Positions 1 through 8,575 of a DNA stretch of 34,013 nucleotides are shown here, piece after piece. Both the position numbers and the translations under genes were made by a program. The first letter of the stretch is position 1, and each line of letters opens with the position of its first letter. The stretch is from assembly GCA_029555385.1 (NCBI GenBank), contig JAKPSH010000170.1, positions 1 to 34,013 on the forward strand, read 5' to 3'. This DNA is from Pseudomonadota bacterium. GTDB lineage: Bacteria > Bdellovibrionota_C > UBA2361 > SZUA-149. The notes beneath the pieces were generated by a model. It made no database searches, had not been told where the DNA came from, and worked only from the letters and a program-made list of their open reading frames with translations.

Positions 1-132
1 ACGGGATATCGCTCCGCTGCCTTCGGCCCGAGCAGTACCGCCTCTGTGCTCTATGGCACTATGGCTCAGGCCGAGGGCTCACGATTCCCGTTTAGCGAAA
101 ATCGCCTCAAATCCACAACCCTAACGGAGTAA
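1..132 (+). CDS. Possible 3' end of an upstream gene (partial)
   Basis: Frame 1 is open from the window edge to a TAA at 130-132, giving 43 residues that end ...SENRLKSTTLTE. The codons are GC-rich at the third position and the composition is protein-like. No family is recognisable and 43 codons could be open by chance. If real, the gene converges on the DUF362 gene, which ends 36 bp further on. No terminator is visible between them. Confidence 0.25.
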   Translation, partial: TGYRSAAFGPSSTASVLYGTMAQAEGSRFPFSENRLKSTTLTE

Positions 133-168
133 TGCTAATTCCCGCAAAAAAACTTGCAGCAGGCAAGA

Positions 169-1269
169 TTAAGCTGCCGGTCGAAACGAAAGCGCGGCGC
201 CGGCGATTGACTCGCCAACGACATCAATGCGGTCTAAGCGGTTTGTGCCCAGTCCTAAGCTGCCGGCCAAGGCCAAGTGGTTATAGGCGTGGACAAAAGG
301 CGAGTTCGGATAGTCTATTTCCGGGTTAAAGCCCATCAGCGTGGTGGCGACAGCATCGGTTGCCACCGGATCTTTTCCTGCAATGAGCAAGCCCGGCTGG
401 ATCGGCGTGATCGCGGTGTTCCAGGGTCCTTCGCCGCCTTCTACCGTCACGATCGCATCAATCACCGACAAATCAATAGGCCGCGCCTGGCTGAGATCGA
501 CAATCGCACCCGGCAAGCGGTACATCTCTTCGCCCGGAGCACCATGCAGCGCGGTGCGGTACAAATCCGTTTCATTGAGAGTATATAGCCTTTGCGGGAC
601 GAGACCTACTAGGTTTTTCAGTGAATGTGTAATGCCGCAGCTTGTATGGCACTTCATTTTTGCCAGGGAAATGAACGCATCGACTTCTTCCAAAATACGG
701 TTGAAGGTAAAGCGGTCGTAGACGAGCGGGGCATTGACTTGTTGGGCAAGATAGTCTGGATAGGGATCGGTGCGGTTAAGGTCAATCAGCCTTGCGCCGG
801 TTTGCGCGGCGATCTCCGTATAACCAAAATTTGACCAGGACTGCTCATCGTAAAGAGCTTCGACAATAAAGATTTCGGTCGCTCCGGCATCGCGAAGCAG
901 TTCGCATAGCGCACCGGCTACGCTGCTGTGCGTAATATAGGGCTCATTCTGCGGCGAGTCGGAGAGAAGCGAGGAGCCGGAACCGCCGGTTAAATTCACC
1001 TTAACCGCAACGCGCCGCCCATGCTTGATTACATCGCTGATTCCGCCGATGCCCTCCAGGGCAGTCTGCAGTTGCTGGCGCACAAGGGCCGGTGTGTAAG
1101 ATTCGGCGCGGGTTATCGAAACAACTGACCGGCTTGCGGAACCGCCGCCCGATGAACATCGCCCAAGTGCCAGGCTGGCGGCGCAAGCAGCGGCTGATGA
1201 TAAGAATTCACGGCGCGAAATTTTAGGCGCCAGCCATGAAATACTTTTGTATGTCCGGATCTTCCGCAA
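169..1269 (-). CDS. Tat-exported DUF362 domain protein
   Basis: 366 residues. The N-terminus carries a twin-arginine signal (RR at 19-20 followed by EFL, then an Ala/Leu-rich segment to about residue 36), so the protein is probably exported folded. The rest looks like the DUF362 family: a 'VAVKVNL' strand at 87-93, a 'KMKCH...HSLKNLVG' segment at about 204-222, 'EGGEGPW' at 277-282, and 'GKDPVATDAVATTLMG' at about 297-312, which is typical of the family's C-terminal half. No ferredoxin Cys motifs, often fused to DUF362, are present. The family's biochemical role is not established. I chose the TTG at 1267-1269 because AGGAG lies 8 nt upstream and because it retains the whole Tat signal. It is divergent from the gene at 1483, with about 210 bp between. 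Confidence 0.85.
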   Translation of the reverse strand: MRKIRTYKSISWLAPKISRREFLSSAAACAASLALGRCSSGGGSASRSVVSITRAESYTPALVRQQLQTALEGIGGISDVIKHGRRVAVKVNLTGGSGSSLLSDSPQNEPYITHSSVAGALCELLRDAGATEIFIVEALYDEQSWSNFGYTEIAAQTGARLIDLNRTDPYPDYLAQQVNAPLVYDRFTFNRILEEVDAFISLAKMKCHTSCGITHSLKNLVGLVPQRLYTLNETDLYRTALHGAPGEEMYRLPGAIVDLSQARPIDLSVIDAIVTVEGGEGPWNTAITPIQPGLLIAGKDPVATDAVATTLMGFNPEIDYPNSPFVHAYNHLALAGSLGLGTNRLDRIDVVGESIAGAALSFRPAA

Positions 1270-1322
1270 GAAACCCTCTCCTATGTAGTTTCTGATGTCC
1301 GCATCCGATGCGGGATTCTAAT

Positions 1323-1344
1323 AAGCCTCAGTAGCCTGAGGCTT
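1323..1344. repeat. 8-bp perfect inverted repeat between divergent genes
   Basis: AAGCCTCA (1323-1330) and TGAGGCTT (1337-1344) are separated by 6 nt. It lies between two divergently transcribed genes and has no T-tract on either side, so an operator-like site is more likely than a terminator. Nothing else supports this. Confidence 0.3.
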
Positions 1345-1482
1345 CATGGATTTCAATAACTTTGCTATGTCTTTCCTTCTTGTTAGACCAGCGTTGCGCC
1401 TGCCGGTCAAGCTGTCCTTTGTGCGCCCATCACGGCAAAATAAGTCTGTTCGTTCTTTGGCCAAGTTCGTATATTTCAGAGT

Positions 1483-2187
1483 ATGCCTTACCAAAGCCTT
1501 GACCCGCAAAAAGTAGTAAAGACCCTGGAAGCACTCTGTTGCCGGATTGAGGAAAGATTTCCACAAGCCGGGTTGGTCCGGATTGCGCAAAAATTGTGTG
1601 AAATCGGCCGGACGGCCCAGGAACGAAGCGTTTGGATTTCCCGCCCGCTTCTTGTTTTGCGGATTGCTACGGTGCTGTTGGTGCTACTGATTATAAGTGT
1701 TGTGATTTTTGGTGTATTTTTTGCCGCAAAGCCGGCAGCGGGGCTGAGCCTTGTGGACCTGATTCAAGTTCTTGAAGCAGGAACAAATGATATTATCCTT
1801 ATCGGTGCAGCTATATTTTCGTTGATAACACTAGAAACCCGCATCAAGCGGCGCCGTATTCTTCAGGCGATTCATGAGCTCCGGGTGATCGCACACATCG
1901 TTGATATGCATCAGTTGACCAAAGATCCCGAAGGGCTGCTCAACCGGGGGCCGGCCACGCTGTCCTCGCCGACAGCGCACCGTATGATGACGCCCTTTGA
2001 ACTTGGCCGGTATCTTGATTACTGCACCGAGCTGCTCTCGCTTTGCGGCAAGATTGCCGTATTGTACGTACAGAACTTCAGCGATCCTCTGGCTGTAGCG
2101 GCGGTGAATGAAATTGAAACGCTGACGACGGATCTTTCACGTAAAATCTGGCAAAAGCTGGTAATTCTGCATTCGATGCCTTCTTAG
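1483..2187 (+). CDS. Two-TM membrane protein, unknown family
   Basis: 234 residues, not recognised. There is a roughly 55-residue basic N-terminus, a long hydrophobic segment at about 56-82, a second at about 103-118, and then a charged stretch starting ETRIKRRR. This TM spacing, with a basic helix after TM2, leaves most of the C-terminal 110 residues on one side of the membrane, probably the cytoplasm by the positive-inside rule. The C-terminal region is predicted helical and has no obvious catalytic motif. No strong Shine-Dalgarno precedes the ATG. No terminator is visible in the 246 bp before the next gene. Confidence 0.7.
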   Translation: MPYQSLDPQKVVKTLEALCCRIEERFPQAGLVRIAQKLCEIGRTAQERSVWISRPLLVLRIATVLLVLLIISVVIFGVFFAAKPAAGLSLVDLIQVLEAGTNDIILIGAAIFSLITLETRIKRRRILQAIHELRVIAHIVDMHQLTKDPEGLLNRGPATLSSPTAHRMMTPFELGRYLDYCTELLSLCGKIAVLYVQNFSDPLAVAAVNEIETLTTDLSRKIWQKLVILHSMPS

Positions 2188-2433
2188 GTTACGCTCTTAA
2201 TGCGACAGCCCCCTCATTACGTGTCATAAAAAATTCATAATACTGGAATCTCCTGTCAACATTTTCCGTGGACATGAGCTCCGGGGGTGTCTCATGAAGG
2301 CCTGGGTTTGGGCTTGGCGGCCCTTTAAGTGATCTTCAAGAGATACAGATTGTTAGCACTCAGGGTTGAGCGATCAAGATTTTTTTAGAGGTTAGGCTCC
2401 GCTGTGTTGAGCGGAGGTTGTGGAGTGACGGAT

Positions 2434-5007
2434 ATGCATCAGCAAAGTAAAGGTTTTGCAGTTTCAACTTCGTTGATTCGGGGGTTCTTAACTCTTGGCG
2501 CTTTAGTCTTTAGCTTTTCCGGCGGGGCATACGCCGCGGCGCCGCCGACATACAATAGCTGGTGCACTCATTATGATTGCGGCCCAAGCGGCGCACAGGT
2601 CGAGGGCATCAAGGACATGATGCGTCGCCGGGGCATTTCAATTAATGCCAACGATGCTCCACGGGCGAACACGCTTACTGCAAACGCCGTATGTTCTTTG
2701 ATTGGCTATAAAGCGGGAACAACAAACTCAGTGGGCCACTTCCCAGCCGCGCCAGCCTGCGCGAATTACTATATTGTAGGATTTAACGGGACGAATTGGT
2801 ACAAGACCGGCTCTTGCCTCGATAATAATTATATTGCTGCGCTGACCTGTTCTCAGCCGGTTCAGTGCCAAGATGGAATCGACAATGACGGCGACGGCCT
2901 GCTTGACGAAAACGATCCCGGCTGCTCATCTTGCCTGGACGATAGCGAAGGTCCTGGTACGAGTCAGTGTCAGGACGGCTTGGACAACGACGGCGATGGA
3001 GCCGCCGATTATCCAGCGGATGCGAGCTGCTCCAGTCCGCAAGACAATGACGAAACAAATCCCAAAACTCAGTGCCAGGATGGGATAGACAATGAACCTG
3101 ACGGCCTGATTGATATGGAAGATCCGGGCTGCTCTTCGCCGCAAGACAACAACGAGGGCGACGAGCAGTGTGTGCCGCAGGCGCCAACGGGATTGAATGC
3201 CGGAGACGGCTCCAGTGCTGATTACGTCGGTATCGCCTGGAGCGCAGCGGCTCGAGCGGATACTTATCAGGTCTTCCGCATCAGCTCTTGTGCGCAGCAA
3301 AACGGCGGACAGATGGAGGCAGTCAGCCCGGCGATTTCCGGAACAAGCTTCCAAGATGCTTCAGCGATTCCCGGCGTGGTTTACAGCTACGCTGTGAAAG
3401 CAACCGGTTACTGCGGAACGAGCGCTTTGTCTAATGCTGATAACGGTTACCGCTCAAACGGAGACGATGGAATTGACAATGATGGCGACGGCGTGAGCGA
3501 TGAGCAGGAGCAAGCTGACGGCACCGACGCTTGTGACGCCGGAAGCTTCCAGCTTCATCTAAAGAGCCCGGCATTTACCAAGTACAACACATTTCTGCGG
3601 CAGTGGAATTTCCTGGAGCTGATTGCGAGCGGCACCAAGGCCATTCAAGCAAAGGTCAGTGTTTACTTGCTTAGCGGAGTTGTTTTGGCTACTCAGGATG
3701 TTTATATCGAACCGCAGAAGCAAGTGGATGTAAACATTCATGAGATGATCCGCACGGCTTGCGTTCAGTCAAGCTATTGCTCAGGTTTGCGTGATATAGA
3801 CAACAACGGCATAGTCGATACTTACGGGTTGGTGCGCATTGACTTCAACGATGACGAAGCCGGGGCAGTGCTAACCGGGCGGATGTCCAACTACCGGCAG
3901 GATTCAAACGGCACATTTTCCTTCGCCTTTGCCAAGGAGCTGCGTAATCCGACGCGCGGTGCAACCGCGGCAACTTCGAACACGTACGACCCGCAAGCCA
4001 TGGGTTACCTGGTCCCGAACTGGTTAGAGATCATTAATCTCGACAGCGTCGAGCGGACTTTCGCTTATAATCTTTACAACCAGGAAGGGGTAAGGGTTTT
4101 GACGAAGAGCGTGTCGATCCCGCCCTTAGGCGAGCGCGACATACAGGCCGGACATGAAATTGTAAATGCCCAAAACAAGGTTGTCGAAAGCGTTTACCTG
4201 GCCGAGATTATTCCGCAAAACGGCGCAGCAAAGTACTTTGCGACAGTAAGCCGTTACAGCTCAAATGCTAAAGCAGGTGTGGAGCCGGCGACTTACAACT
4301 TCGCCTTTGCCTTGGACGGGCGGAGTGGGAACGGCGATACCCAGTACATGCCGATCAGCAATGCTGTGGGCGTAAAGTTCTTGCAAACCAACTGGGTTGA
4401 GGTGGTGAATACACTGAATAAGACAGTCACTGCGACGCTGTATTTCCGCGGAGCAGACGGCAGCTTGCTGGCCAACCCGGTAACCCAGGCAATCAAAGCT
4501 AAGGCGCAGTATCACTTCAATGCCAGCGCGCTGCTGCCGAAAAATGGGACAGGCACAGTTGAGCTGCGAGCGAGCGATAAGGGTGCGCTGATTGCGCAAA
4601 GTCTCGTGTATTACCATGACAGCAGCGCCAACAAGGTTCAGACCGCCTATGCATCTCAGGGGCGCATTGCTGGACAAAATGTGCAATCGGGAAGCATCAA
4701 TACATTTCTCGGCATGACTGATACGGTCAAGCTGCTTAGCGCAGTTCAGTCACCGGTGAGCGTAACAGCGGAACTCCGGACATTTGACGCCGGCTCGCCG
4801 GTAAAAACCACGACGATTCAGCTAAATGCAATGGCAACTGGTTCGGTCAGCACCGCGTTGGGTTCGGCGCTGAGTACGCAAGCGGATCGCTACGGTGCGC
4901 TTACTCTGCGCAGTGCTCAGCCAGGAGTGTTTGCGGCGGAAGTGCTCCGGGAGCGGATTGGTGCGGATGGGATTGTGGATTTCGCATTCCCAACAGCGAT
5001 CCAGTAA
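2434..5007 (+). CDS. Large secreted repeat protein, paralog A
   Basis: 857 residues from the ATG at 2434 (GGAG 8 nt upstream). A GTG at 2425 with GGAGG upstream is an alternative. A Sec signal peptide ends around AYAA. The mature protein has: (1) an N-terminal domain of about 100 residues with six spaced Cys and conserved 'PPTYNSWC' and 'GHFPAAPACANYY'; (2) three Asp-rich repeats beginning QCQDG (2863-3165), with DNDGDG resembling DxDxDG calcium-binding loops; (3) a fibronectin-III-like domain, about 3175-3440, followed by one more DNDGDG; (4) four related beta-rich modules starting near 3580, 4000, 4366 and 4693. The last module runs to the stop codon. No catalytic motif is visible. A surface or extracellular structural/adhesive role is an inference. 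The next gene is a close paralog and a terminator follows this one. Confidence 0.88.
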   Translation: MHQQSKGFAVSTSLIRGFLTLGALVFSFSGGAYAAAPPTYNSWCTHYDCGPSGAQVEGIKDMMRRRGISINANDAPRANTLTANAVCSLIGYKAGTTNSVGHFPAAPACANYYIVGFNGTNWYKTGSCLDNNYIAALTCSQPVQCQDGIDNDGDGLLDENDPGCSSCLDDSEGPGTSQCQDGLDNDGDGAADYPADASCSSPQDNDETNPKTQCQDGIDNEPDGLIDMEDPGCSSPQDNNEGDEQCVPQAPTGLNAGDGSSADYVGIAWSAAARADTYQVFRISSCAQQNGGQMEAVSPAISGTSFQDASAIPGVVYSYAVKATGYCGTSALSNADNGYRSNGDDGIDNDGDGVSDEQEQADGTDACDAGSFQLHLKSPAFTKYNTFLRQWNFLELIASGTKAIQAKVSVYLLSGVVLATQDVYIEPQKQVDVNIHEMIRTACVQSSYCSGLRDIDNNGIVDTYGLVRIDFNDDEAGAVLTGRMSNYRQDSNGTFSFAFAKELRNPTRGATAATSNTYDPQAMGYLVPNWLEIINLDSVERTFAYNLYNQEGVRVLTKSVSIPPLGERDIQAGHEIVNAQNKVVESVYLAEIIPQNGAAKYFATVSRYSSNAKAGVEPATYNFAFALDGRSGNGDTQYMPISNAVGVKFLQTNWVEVVNTLNKTVTATLYFRGADGSLLANPVTQAIKAKAQYHFNASALLPKNGTGTVELRASDKGALIAQSLVYYHDSSANKVQTAYASQGRIAGQNVQSGSINTFLGMTDTVKLLSAVQSPVSVTAELRTFDAGSPVKTTTIQLNAMATGSVSTALGSALSTQADRYGALTLRSAQPGVFAAEVLRERIGADGIVDFAFPTAIQ
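2863..3165 (+). repeat. Three QCQDG-type Asp-rich coding repeats
   Basis: Units start at 2863, 2965 and 3070 and are 102, 105 and 96 nt long (34, 35 and 32 residues). Each has the pattern QCQDG-x-DN-x2-DG, then SC or GC, then a QDN or DDSE tail. The Asp/Asn spacing resembles the calcium-binding loops of thrombospondin type-3 and dockerin repeats. In the third unit the DNDGDG has become DNEPDG. Confidence 0.85.
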
Positions 5008-5029
5008 GGATCAAAGACAGAAAAAATTC

Positions 5030-5074
5030 GGACCCGGAAGCCAGGCTGCGCTTCCGGGTCCTGTTTGCTTTTTT
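5030..5074 (+). terminator. Rho-independent terminator after paralog A
   Basis: An 11-bp perfect stem (GGACCCGGAAG at 5030-5040, CTTCCGGGTCC at 5051-5061) has a 10-nt loop and is followed by TGTTTGCTTTTTT. It begins 23 bp after the stop codon. It separates transcription of the two paralogs, so the second probably has its own promoter in 5075-5289. Confidence 0.9.
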
Positions 5075-5270
5075 GAGTTATGAAAAATTAATAATGCAGT
5101 AATGCTGGTTTAATAATTGCGCCGGAAATGAGATTTAGGATTCCCAAATGCTTACGGGTGTTTGAAAAGCGCGAAACTAGTTGTTTTAGGTAGAAGCCTG
5201 TTGAATTTGGAAGTTGAACAGCCAGGAATTTGGTTCAAGGAATTAGGCAAGCAGGTTTCCGGTTATCGAA

Positions 5271-5284
5271 AGGTTGTGGAGTGA
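5271..5284 (+). promoter_or_regulatory. Translation-start block shared by both paralogs
   Basis: AGGTTGTGGAGTGA occurs here and at 2415-2428, in each case ending 5 nt before the proposed ATG, although the sequence further upstream differs. It includes the GGAG that serves as ribosome binding site. The block is also in frame with a GTG, so either it or the downstream ATG could be the true start. Conservation could reflect initiation, post-transcriptional control or simply recent duplication. Confidence 0.45.
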
Positions 5285-5289
5285 TGATT

Positions 5290-7998
5290 ATGCAGAATCA
5301 GAGAAATGCATCCGGCTTTGTCAGTTCGGCAAGACGGCAGGTTTTAGGAGTGGCGCAAATACTGCCTTTCCTCTATTTGACCCTGGCCGCAGCTATTGTT
5401 TTCTGCGCTGCGGAAGTACATGCTGCTGCTCCGCCAACCTACAATAGCTGGTGTGAGCATTTTGACTGCCCAACCGGCGCTCCAGTCGAAGGAATAAAGA
5501 ACATGATGCTGAGCCGTGGCATCGCCATTGACGATGCCAACGAGATGCCTCGCGCAAATACGCTTACTTCTAATGCGATCTGCCGCTTAATTGGCTATCG
5601 GGCTGGAACAATCAATTCTATCGGACATTTCCCGGCGGCTCCTGCTTGTGCCAATTATTATATTGTGGGTTATAACGGCACGAACTGGTATATGACGGGT
5701 TCATGCATTGATCCTAACTATATCGCGAATCTTACATGCTCCCAGCCCGTGCAGTGTCAGGATGGTGCAGACAATGACGGTGATGGTTTGACGGATGAAA
5801 ATGACCCAGGATGCTCTTCTTGCTTGGATGACAACGAGGGGGATGGGACGAGCCAGTGCCAAGACGGTGCCGATAATGACGGTGATGGTGCTGCGGATTA
5901 CCCGGCGGATTTTAGCTGCACAAGCCCGCAGGACAACGATGAGACGAACCCGAAGGCGCAGTGCCAGGACGGAATCGACAACGATGGCGATGGCGCCACG
6001 GATTATCCGGCGGATTTTAGCTGCTCGAGCCGCCAGGACAACGACGAAAGTAATCCAAAGTCGCAGTGCCAGGATGGCATTGATAACGACAACGATGGCT
6101 TGACGGATACTCAGGACCCTGGCTGCTCTTCGAATCAAGACAACAATGAGGGGGATGATGTCTGCGTGCCGCAAGCCCCGGGGAACGTGAATGCAACGGA
6201 TGGTTCAAGCGCCGATCGCGTGACGATTACATGGGACGCATCATCCAGAGCAGACAGCTACCAAGTGTACCGGATCAGTGCTTGTGCGCAGCAAGGCGGG
6301 GAGCAGATGGAGGCCTTGGGTTCTTCGGTCTCCACGACCAGCTTTGAGGATACCACCGCTATTCCAGGTGTCGTGTATTTTTACGCCGTGCAGGCCTTAG
6401 GGCGCTGTGGTGCCAGCGGTTATTCCGCGTCGGATTCCGGCTTCCGTTCGAACGGTGATGATGGAATCGACAATGATGGGGACGGTGTTAGCGATGCGCG
6501 TGAGCAGGCAGACGGAACTGACGCCTGTGATGCTGGAAGTTTCCAGCTTCATCTCCAGAGTCCGGCGTTTACGAAGTACAACACTTTTCTGCGTCAGTGG
6601 AACTTCTTGGAGCTGATTGCCAGCGGCACTAAGCCGATCCAGGCGAAAGTCAGTGTGTACCTGCTGAGCGGCGTCGTGCTTGCTACACGTGATATTTACA
6701 TTGATGCCCAGAAGCAAGTCGATGTGGACATTAATGCGATGATCAGCACGGCGTGCGCGCAATCAAGCTACTGTGCGGACCTGCGCGACATTGATCATAG
6801 CGGAGTTGTGGATACATACGGTTTGGTGCGTATCGACTTCAATGACGACGACGCCGGCGCAGTGCTTACAGGACGGATGTCAAACTACCGGCAGGACCGG
6901 GACGGTAACTTCTCGTTTGCTTTTGCCAAGGAACTGCGCAATCCGACCCGCGGTATTACGCATGCGACATCGAACACGTACGATCCGCAGGCGATGGGAT
7001 ATCTTGTGCCAAACTGGCTTGAAGTAATCAACCTCGATAGCGTCGCGCGCGTTTTCCAGTACAATCTCTATGATCAGGAAGGCCGTAAAGTGCTGACCAG
7101 GAGCTTTGCGCTGCCCGCGCTTGGCGAGTGGGACATTCAAGCCGGGCATGAGATTGTTGGTATCAGCGGCAAAGTAATCGAGAGTGTCTATCTTACGGAA
7201 ATTATTCCGCTTGATGGTGCAACGAAGTATTTTGCTACGGTTAGCCGTTACAGCTCTAATGCCAAGGCCGGAGTGGAGCCGGATACTTATAACTTTGCTT
7301 TTGCGCTGGACGGGCGGGCCGGAAACGGCGCGACACAGTACGTGACAATCAGCAATGCCGTCGGTGCGCGATACTTGCAGACGAATTGGGTGGAAGTGGT
7401 AAATACGCTGCCCCGTCCGGTAACAGCAACGCTGACTTTCCGCGGCTTTGATGGAAAGACGCTCAATACAGTATCGCAGCTGATCAATGCCAAGGCGCAG
7501 TTCCACTTCAATGCTGGGGCGCTGCTGCCGAAAGGAGAAAGCGGCTCGGTGGAGCTTAATTGCAGTGATCGCGGTGCGCTGATTGCGCAAAGCCTGGTTT
7601 ATTACCATGACAACCAGAAGAACAAGGTGCAGACTGCTTATGCTTCGCAGGGCAGGATCGCCGGGCGCGATGTGCAGGCGGGCAGCATCAATACATTTCT
7701 TGGCATGACTGACCAAGTGAAGCTGCTTAGTACCACGCAAGGGGCGGTTACTGTTGTTGCCGAGTTGCGCACCTTCGAAGCGAACGCGCAGGTTAAGACC
7801 ACAACAATCCGGTTAAACGGCCTGGCGGCAGCAGCGGCAAGCACGGCCACGGGTTCGGCGCTGGCCACGCCTTCAGATCGCTACGGCGCGTTGACCATTC
7901 GCGCCGGCCAGGCGGATGTCATTGCTGCTGAGGTGCTTCGCGAGCGCATTACGTCAGAAGGCGTAGTGGACTTTGCTTTCCCCACAGTGGTGCAGTAA
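5290..7998 (+). CDS. Large secreted repeat protein, paralog B
   Basis: 902 residues from the ATG at 5290 (GGAG 8 nt upstream). It is colinear with the preceding gene along the whole length and very similar in the mature part; the signal peptides differ in sequence but not in character (cleavage probably near VHAA). The order is the same: N-terminal Cys-containing domain, Asp-rich repeats, fibronectin-III-like domain ('CVPQAP' to 'ADSYQVYRIS' and 'PGVVYFYAVQALGRC'), one DNDGDG, then four beta-rich modules ending at the stop. The difference is one extra 35-residue Asp-rich unit (four instead of three). Probably exported and surface-exposed; no enzyme motif seen. Its 3' end converges on the CBS-protein gene about 95 bp away. 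Confidence 0.88.
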   Translation: MQNQRNASGFVSSARRQVLGVAQILPFLYLTLAAAIVFCAAEVHAAAPPTYNSWCEHFDCPTGAPVEGIKNMMLSRGIAIDDANEMPRANTLTSNAICRLIGYRAGTINSIGHFPAAPACANYYIVGYNGTNWYMTGSCIDPNYIANLTCSQPVQCQDGADNDGDGLTDENDPGCSSCLDDNEGDGTSQCQDGADNDGDGAADYPADFSCTSPQDNDETNPKAQCQDGIDNDGDGATDYPADFSCSSRQDNDESNPKSQCQDGIDNDNDGLTDTQDPGCSSNQDNNEGDDVCVPQAPGNVNATDGSSADRVTITWDASSRADSYQVYRISACAQQGGEQMEALGSSVSTTSFEDTTAIPGVVYFYAVQALGRCGASGYSASDSGFRSNGDDGIDNDGDGVSDAREQADGTDACDAGSFQLHLQSPAFTKYNTFLRQWNFLELIASGTKPIQAKVSVYLLSGVVLATRDIYIDAQKQVDVDINAMISTACAQSSYCADLRDIDHSGVVDTYGLVRIDFNDDDAGAVLTGRMSNYRQDRDGNFSFAFAKELRNPTRGITHATSNTYDPQAMGYLVPNWLEVINLDSVARVFQYNLYDQEGRKVLTRSFALPALGEWDIQAGHEIVGISGKVIESVYLTEIIPLDGATKYFATVSRYSSNAKAGVEPDTYNFAFALDGRAGNGATQYVTISNAVGARYLQTNWVEVVNTLPRPVTATLTFRGFDGKTLNTVSQLINAKAQFHFNAGALLPKGESGSVELNCSDRGALIAQSLVYYHDNQKNKVQTAYASQGRIAGRDVQAGSINTFLGMTDQVKLLSTTQGAVTVVAELRTFEANAQVKTTTIRLNGLAAAAASTATGSALATPSDRYGALTIRAGQADVIAAEVLRERITSEGVVDFAFPTVVQ
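5752..6159 (+). repeat. Four QCQDG-type Asp-rich coding repeats
   Basis: Units start at 5752, 5854, 5959 and 6064, with lengths 102, 105, 105 and 96 nt. Units two and three share 'DYPADFSC', so one is an extra copy relative to paralog A, which has a single unit of that subtype. The two copies already differ at many third-codon positions, so the duplication is not very recent. Confidence 0.87.
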
Positions 7999-8012
7999 CC
8001 GCTTTTCATGCC

Positions 8013-8060
8013 GGCAGCTTATTGCGTTCATGCCAATGATGCGGGATGCCGTAAGCTGCC
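8013..8060. repeat. Inverted repeat between convergent genes
   Basis: GGCAGCTTA (8013-8021) and TAAGCTGCC (8052-8060) match perfectly around a 30-nt loop, between the stops of paralog B and the CBS gene. No T-tract follows on either strand, so it is at best a weak or Rho-assisted terminator. Confidence 0.3.
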
Positions 8061-8092
8061 AAACTCCTTGTGCGGGTTTTGCAGGGTCAAGT

Positions 8093-8575
8093 TTAAGGTT
8101 CGCTGCTCCCTGCCAGCTCGCTTATTGCGCCGGTCACTGTGCGCACAAGGTAGTCGATGATGTTTTTTACCGAAATGATGCCGACGGGGATATTGTCGTC
8201 GTCGACAATGGGCAGATGGCGGAAGCCTTGTTCGGACATTAGCTGCAAGGCATAAGCAATGGTTGTTGTCATCCGGATTGTCTTTGGCTTAATTGTCATA
8301 ACTGACTTGAGCGCTGACTCGATATGCAGACCCTGAAGAGCGACGCGTAAAATGACATCGCGTTCCGTGAAAATACCAACAACTTTCCCGTGAGCGTCAG
8401 TGATCACCACGGCGCCGACCTTATGTTCCCGCAAAAACGACAAGCCTTGACCGAGTACGGCGGTTTCGGGAAGCGTCAACGGTTCGCGCGGGTTGAGAAG
8501 TCCGACACTGCCCGCGAGGAAGCGGTTGTCAATTGCGCCAAAGTTAAACTCTGGATTATTTTGATTTGCAAACAT
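8093..8575 (-). CDS. Tandem CBS-domain protein
   Basis: 160 residues: a short N-terminus, then two CBS domains at about 28-80 and 93-147. The first contains 'VGAVVITDAHGKVVGIFTERDV'-type sequence and the second 'GFRHLPIVDDDNIPVGIISV', both typical of the fold. CBS pairs usually bind adenine nucleotides or S-adenosylmethionine and act as energy or ligand sensors; the ligand here cannot be read. The ATG has AGGAG 7 nt upstream. It overlaps the end of the FapA-like gene by 20 bp, so translation is probably coupled and the two act together. Confidence 0.88.
   Translation of the reverse strand: MFANQNNPEFNFGAIDNRFLAGSVGLLNPREPLTLPETAVLGQGLSFLREHKVGAVVITDAHGKVVGIFTERDVILRVALQGLHIESALKSVMTIKPKTIRMTTTIAYALQLMSEQGFRHLPIVDDDNIPVGIISVKNIIDYLVRTVTGAISELAGSSEP

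Noticed and set aside
2863-6159. Regular 96-105 nt repeats as a CRISPR-like array
   Set aside because: They are in-frame coding repeats with protein-level conservation and no unique spacers.
6880-7740. 286-codon minus-strand ORF inside paralog B
   Set aside because: The sense frame is conserved between the two paralogs; the antisense frame is a by-product and has no domain.
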